Assembly: GCA_015662785.1 (NCBI GenBank)
Contig: DQTM01000230.1
Coordinates: 1 to 8,338, forward strand
Reading direction: 5' to 3'
Length of the DNA: 8,338 bases
Origin: Sulfurospirillum arcachonense
GTDB taxonomy: Bacteria; Campylobacterota; Campylobacteria; Campylobacterales; Sulfurospirillaceae
Positions 6,835 to 8,338 of the stretch are shown piece by piece. Under the pieces are notes generated by a model that searched no databases, was not told the origin of the DNA, and saw only the letters and a list, made by a program, of their open reading frames with translations. Every line of letters begins with the position of its first letter. Positions within the stretch are counted from its first letter, which is position 1. Both the position numbers and the translations under genes were made by a program.

Positions 6835-6856
6835 TTTTGGTGAAATTGTATCAAAA
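6835..6856. promoter_or_regulatory. Imperfect dyad over the candidate -10 element, possible operator
   Basis: On the plus strand TTTTGGT (6835-6841) faces ATCAAAA (6850-6856) across an eight-base spacer. Six of seven arm positions are complementary and the seventh is a G/T pair. The symmetry centre falls on the presumed -10 hexamer, where a repressor would block transcription. The arms are A/T-rich, so chance is a real alternative. Confidence 0.25.
6845..6850 (-). promoter_or_regulatory. Candidate -10 element of a promoter for the ferredoxin-to-uppP gene run
   Basis: The 70-bp gap between murE and the ferredoxin gene is the only one in the window large enough for a promoter. On the minus strand TTTTTGATACAAT ends in TACAAT, one mismatch from TATAAT, about 30 bases before ATG 6814. 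That would give a leader of roughly 20-25 bases containing AAAGGA. There is no good -35 hexamer, but T-runs lie upstream (TTTTTT at 6882-6877 and TTTTT at 6857-6853). Campylobacterota sigma-70 promoters are known to rely on the -10 and periodic T-tracts rather than a -35. Read-through from murE is also likely, as no terminator is seen. Confidence 0.5.
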
Positions 6857-6866
6857 AGATATAGAA

Positions 6867-6876
6867 TTCAGCTGAA
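6867..6876. repeat. 10-bp perfect palindrome TTCAGCTGAA upstream of the candidate promoter
   Basis: TTCAGCTGAA is a perfect 10-bp palindrome located 17-31 bases upstream of the candidate -10 element, roughly where a -35 element or activator site would lie, and 8-17 bases after the murE stop. It is followed on the minus strand by no useful T-run, so it does not read as a terminator. It may be a regulator site or chance. Confidence 0.3.
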
Positions 6877-6884
6877 AAAACAAG

Positions 6885-8168
6885 TTAAACTAATAAAGAA
6901 CATACTACTTCTCTATCATCAAAAGCAATCTTTTCACCCTGTACCTCTTGGTAAGTTTCATCACCTTTTCCTAAAATTACAACTATCTCATTTTCACCTC
7001 TTACATGTAAAGCATATTTTATTGCTTCTCTTCTGTCAACCTCCACATGTAAAGAACTTCTGTCTTTAATCCCTGCAACTATATCTTCTATAATTTTTTC
7101 AGGATTTTCACTTCTAGGATTATCACTAGTAACGATCACTTTTTTTGCATATCTATTAGCAATATTGCCCATCTGTGGTCTTTTATTTGCATCTCTATCT
7201 CCACCTGCTCCAAAAACAACTACAATATTTCTATCTTTGAGAGCATCAAGAACTTTGTCCATGCCATCAGGCGTATGAGCAAAATCAACTATGACAAGTG
7301 GGTCATTACTCACTACTTCCATACGTCCTTCAACTCCGCCAAAACTCTCTACTGCTTCACAAATTTTCTCCATTGGAGCAACTTCAAGCATGTCTACTGC
7401 ACTAATCGCCGCAAGCATATTGTAAAGATTAAAAAAGCCATGAAGTGGAGAGTAAAAATCATACATTTTATCAAACTTTTGTATAACTGCACTCACACCA
7501 TCTTTCAATGAATAAGCAGCTACTTTATAAGTAGAAGGATTATCCGCACCATAAGTCATGCAATTTTTTCTATTAAATCTTATTTTGCCATCATCTTTGT
7601 TGATTAGTTTTGGAGTCTCATCATCAAAAAACTCACTCTTAACAGCTATATATGCATCAATAGTTCCGTGATAATCAAGATGGTCTTGAGTTACATTTGT
7701 AAAAATTTTCAATGCAAACTCAATTCCCTCTATACGTTTTTGTTCTATCGCATGAGAGCTAACTTCCATCACAAAGTACTCGCATTTTTCATCTATAGCA
7801 TCTTTTATTTTAGCCATTGTTTGAAGAATTGGTGGTGTAGTTAGGCTTTTTTCTTCACTTCTTTTTTCATTTATAAAACAGCCTCTTGTTCCTTGAAAAG
7901 CAACTTTCTTACCCAAATCTAAAAGTATAGAGTAAATTGCAGCTGCAGTTGTTGTTTTGCCGTTAGTTCCTGTGATACCTATGATTTTTATACTGTCTTT
8001 TATTCCTAATATATCTAAACATTCACTTGGAGTTATAACTTTACATGTAACGCTATCTACGTACTTTTTGTTTTGATTAGTTAAAACAAATGCTGTTGTT
8101 TCATTGCATTTTGTGGAATCGTCAGTGATATAGTTAAAATCACTTCTATTTTTAAGTTCTATTATCAA
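6885..8168 (-). CDS. murE: UDP-N-acetylmuramoyl-tripeptide synthetase MurE, probably meso-diaminopimelate-adding
   Basis: Cytosolic ATP-dependent ligase that adds the third amino acid to UDP-MurNAc-L-Ala-D-Glu. It has the ATP loop GITGTNGKTTT (64-74), EVSSHAIEQKR (135-145), NVTQDHLDYHGT (158-169) with the presumed carbamylated Lys177, GRMEVV (281-286), DFAHTPDGM (295-303) and GAGGDRDANKRPQM (320-333). DNPRSENP (349-356) is the diaminopimelate-type signature, so meso-A2pm rather than lysine is expected. The C-terminus carries GKGDETYQ (400-407), where GKGHE is more usual. At 427 residues it is shorter than the roughly 490 of Escherichia coli; the loss is in the N-terminal domain, since the ATP loop begins at 64 instead of beyond 100. 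The start is TTG 8168, forming a TTGA overlap with the upstream stop; no other early in-frame start fits. Confidence 0.95.
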   Translation of the reverse strand: MIIELKNRSDFNYITDDSTKCNETTAFVLTNQNKKYVDSVTCKVITPSECLDILGIKDSIKIIGITGTNGKTTTAAAIYSILLDLGKKVAFQGTRGCFINEKRSEEKSLTTPPILQTMAKIKDAIDEKCEYFVMEVSSHAIEQKRIEGIEFALKIFTNVTQDHLDYHGTIDAYIAVKSEFFDDETPKLINKDDGKIRFNRKNCMTYGADNPSTYKVAAYSLKDGVSAVIQKFDKMYDFYSPLHGFFNLYNMLAAISAVDMLEVAPMEKICEAVESFGGVEGRMEVVSNDPLVIVDFAHTPDGMDKVLDALKDRNIVVVFGAGGDRDANKRPQMGNIANRYAKKVIVTSDNPRSENPEKIIEDIVAGIKDRSSLHVEVDRREAIKYALHVRGENEIVVILGKGDETYQEVQGEKIAFDDREVVCSLLV

Positions 8169-8338
8169 TTTTCTACTTTTTTTACAAGTTCTTGTAGTTT
8201 TTTATCATGTGGGTAAAGCTGAACTGCATTTTCAAAATAGTTCATAGAGACATCTTTAAAACCATTATCTATAAGCTTTTCTAAAAAATCTATAAAATCA
8301 TCTTTTTTATGAATAATTACTTTAGTTGAAAACATGAT
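8165..8338 (-). CDS. Unknown protein, C-terminal part (window edge), upstream of murE
   Basis: The reading frame is open from the window edge to the TGA at 8167-8165 and gives 57 residues, ending ENAVQLYPHDKKLQELVKKVEN. The segment is charged and helical in character. The final NYFENAVQLYPHDKKLQEL resembles the last helices of a TPR-like or other alpha-helical repeat, but this is too little to name a family. An ATG at 8335 could make it a 56-residue gene, but a continuing upstream frame is more likely. The four-base TTGA overlap with murE implies translational coupling and the same transcript. From memory, Campylobacter jejuni also has a hypothetical gene ahead of murE; homology is untested. 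Confidence 0.6.
   Translation of the reverse strand: MMFSTKVIIHKKDDFIDFLEKLIDNGFKDVSMNYFENAVQLYPHDKKLQELVKKVEN

Larger units (their letters stand above)
375..8049. repeat. Dispersed palindrome family TACATGTA, eight copies
   Basis: Exact copies of TACATGTA start at 375, 1060, 1420, 1774, 4206, 5126, 7002 and 8042. All lie inside genes: uppP, SDR-like, phosphatase (two), ispA, PDZ and murE (two). On the gene strand seven of eight extend to TTACATGTAR, and the exception (1774) is CTACATGTAG. Two near copies, CACATGTA at 7044 and GACATGTA at 6699, also occur. tkt, ybaB and panD have none. Six copies are read as TTA/CTA-CAT-GTA (Leu-His-Val) and two as ACA-TGT (Thr-Cys). The span given runs from first to last copy; the sequence between copies is unrelated. 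Confidence 0.7.

Noticed and set aside
6877..6890. Possible terminator after murE (T-run at 6882-6877)
   Set aside because: No stable G/C stem precedes the T-run on the minus strand, so intrinsic termination is not supported.
8165..8335. ATG at 8335 as the start of a complete 56-residue gene
   Set aside because: The frame remains open to the window edge and no ribosome site can be assessed, so a truncated longer gene is the safer reading.

Overview
The window is AT-rich (roughly one third GC by eye) and densely packed. Every convincing gene is on the minus strand, so biological order runs from high to low coordinates. The protein families, codon use and gene order point to Campylobacterota (former Epsilonproteobacteria), most like Sulfurimonas or a close relative. 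From memory, Campylobacter jejuni has a similar order (murE, YbaB, PDZ protein, polyprenyl synthetase, tkt). The genus is an inference; no search was run.

Layout in transcription order. A gene of unknown function enters from the right edge (8338-8165) and overlaps murE (8168-6885) by four bases. A 70-bp gap follows, the only intergenic space with room for a promoter; it holds a -10-like TACAAT and two small dyads. Then come nine genes with gaps of 17 bp or less, or with overlaps: thioredoxin-like [2Fe-2S] ferredoxin (6814-6440), panD (6428-6063), ybaB/ebfC (6045-5734), a secreted two-PDZ protein (5722-4709), a farnesyl/geranylgeranyl-type diphosphate synthase ispA (4709-3864), tkt (3860-1887), a Gph-like HAD phosphatase (1887-1228), a divergent short-chain dehydrogenase-like protein (1228-530) and the first 173 codons of uppP (521 to the left edge). 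Stop/start junctions of the TTGA, TGATG and TAATG type suggest translational coupling. No tRNA, rRNA, mobile element, CRISPR array or convincing intrinsic terminator was seen, and no stretch over 300 bases lacks a gene.

Functionally this is mostly housekeeping. MurE builds the peptidoglycan precursor. IspA makes the allylic diphosphate from which the C55 lipid carrier is built. UppP recycles that carrier. PanD feeds pantothenate/CoA synthesis, transketolase supplies pentose and erythrose phosphates, and YbaB is nucleoid-associated. I see no obvious new multi-gene system. The points that stand out are: (1) a marked excess of the palindrome TACATGTA, eight copies in 8.3 kb, all inside genes; (2) a 22-bp perfect palindrome inside the phosphatase gene, built around one of those copies; (3) an SDR-fold protein without the YxxxK catalytic motif; (4) a PDZ protein whose N-terminal half looks like a decayed HtrA-type protease domain.
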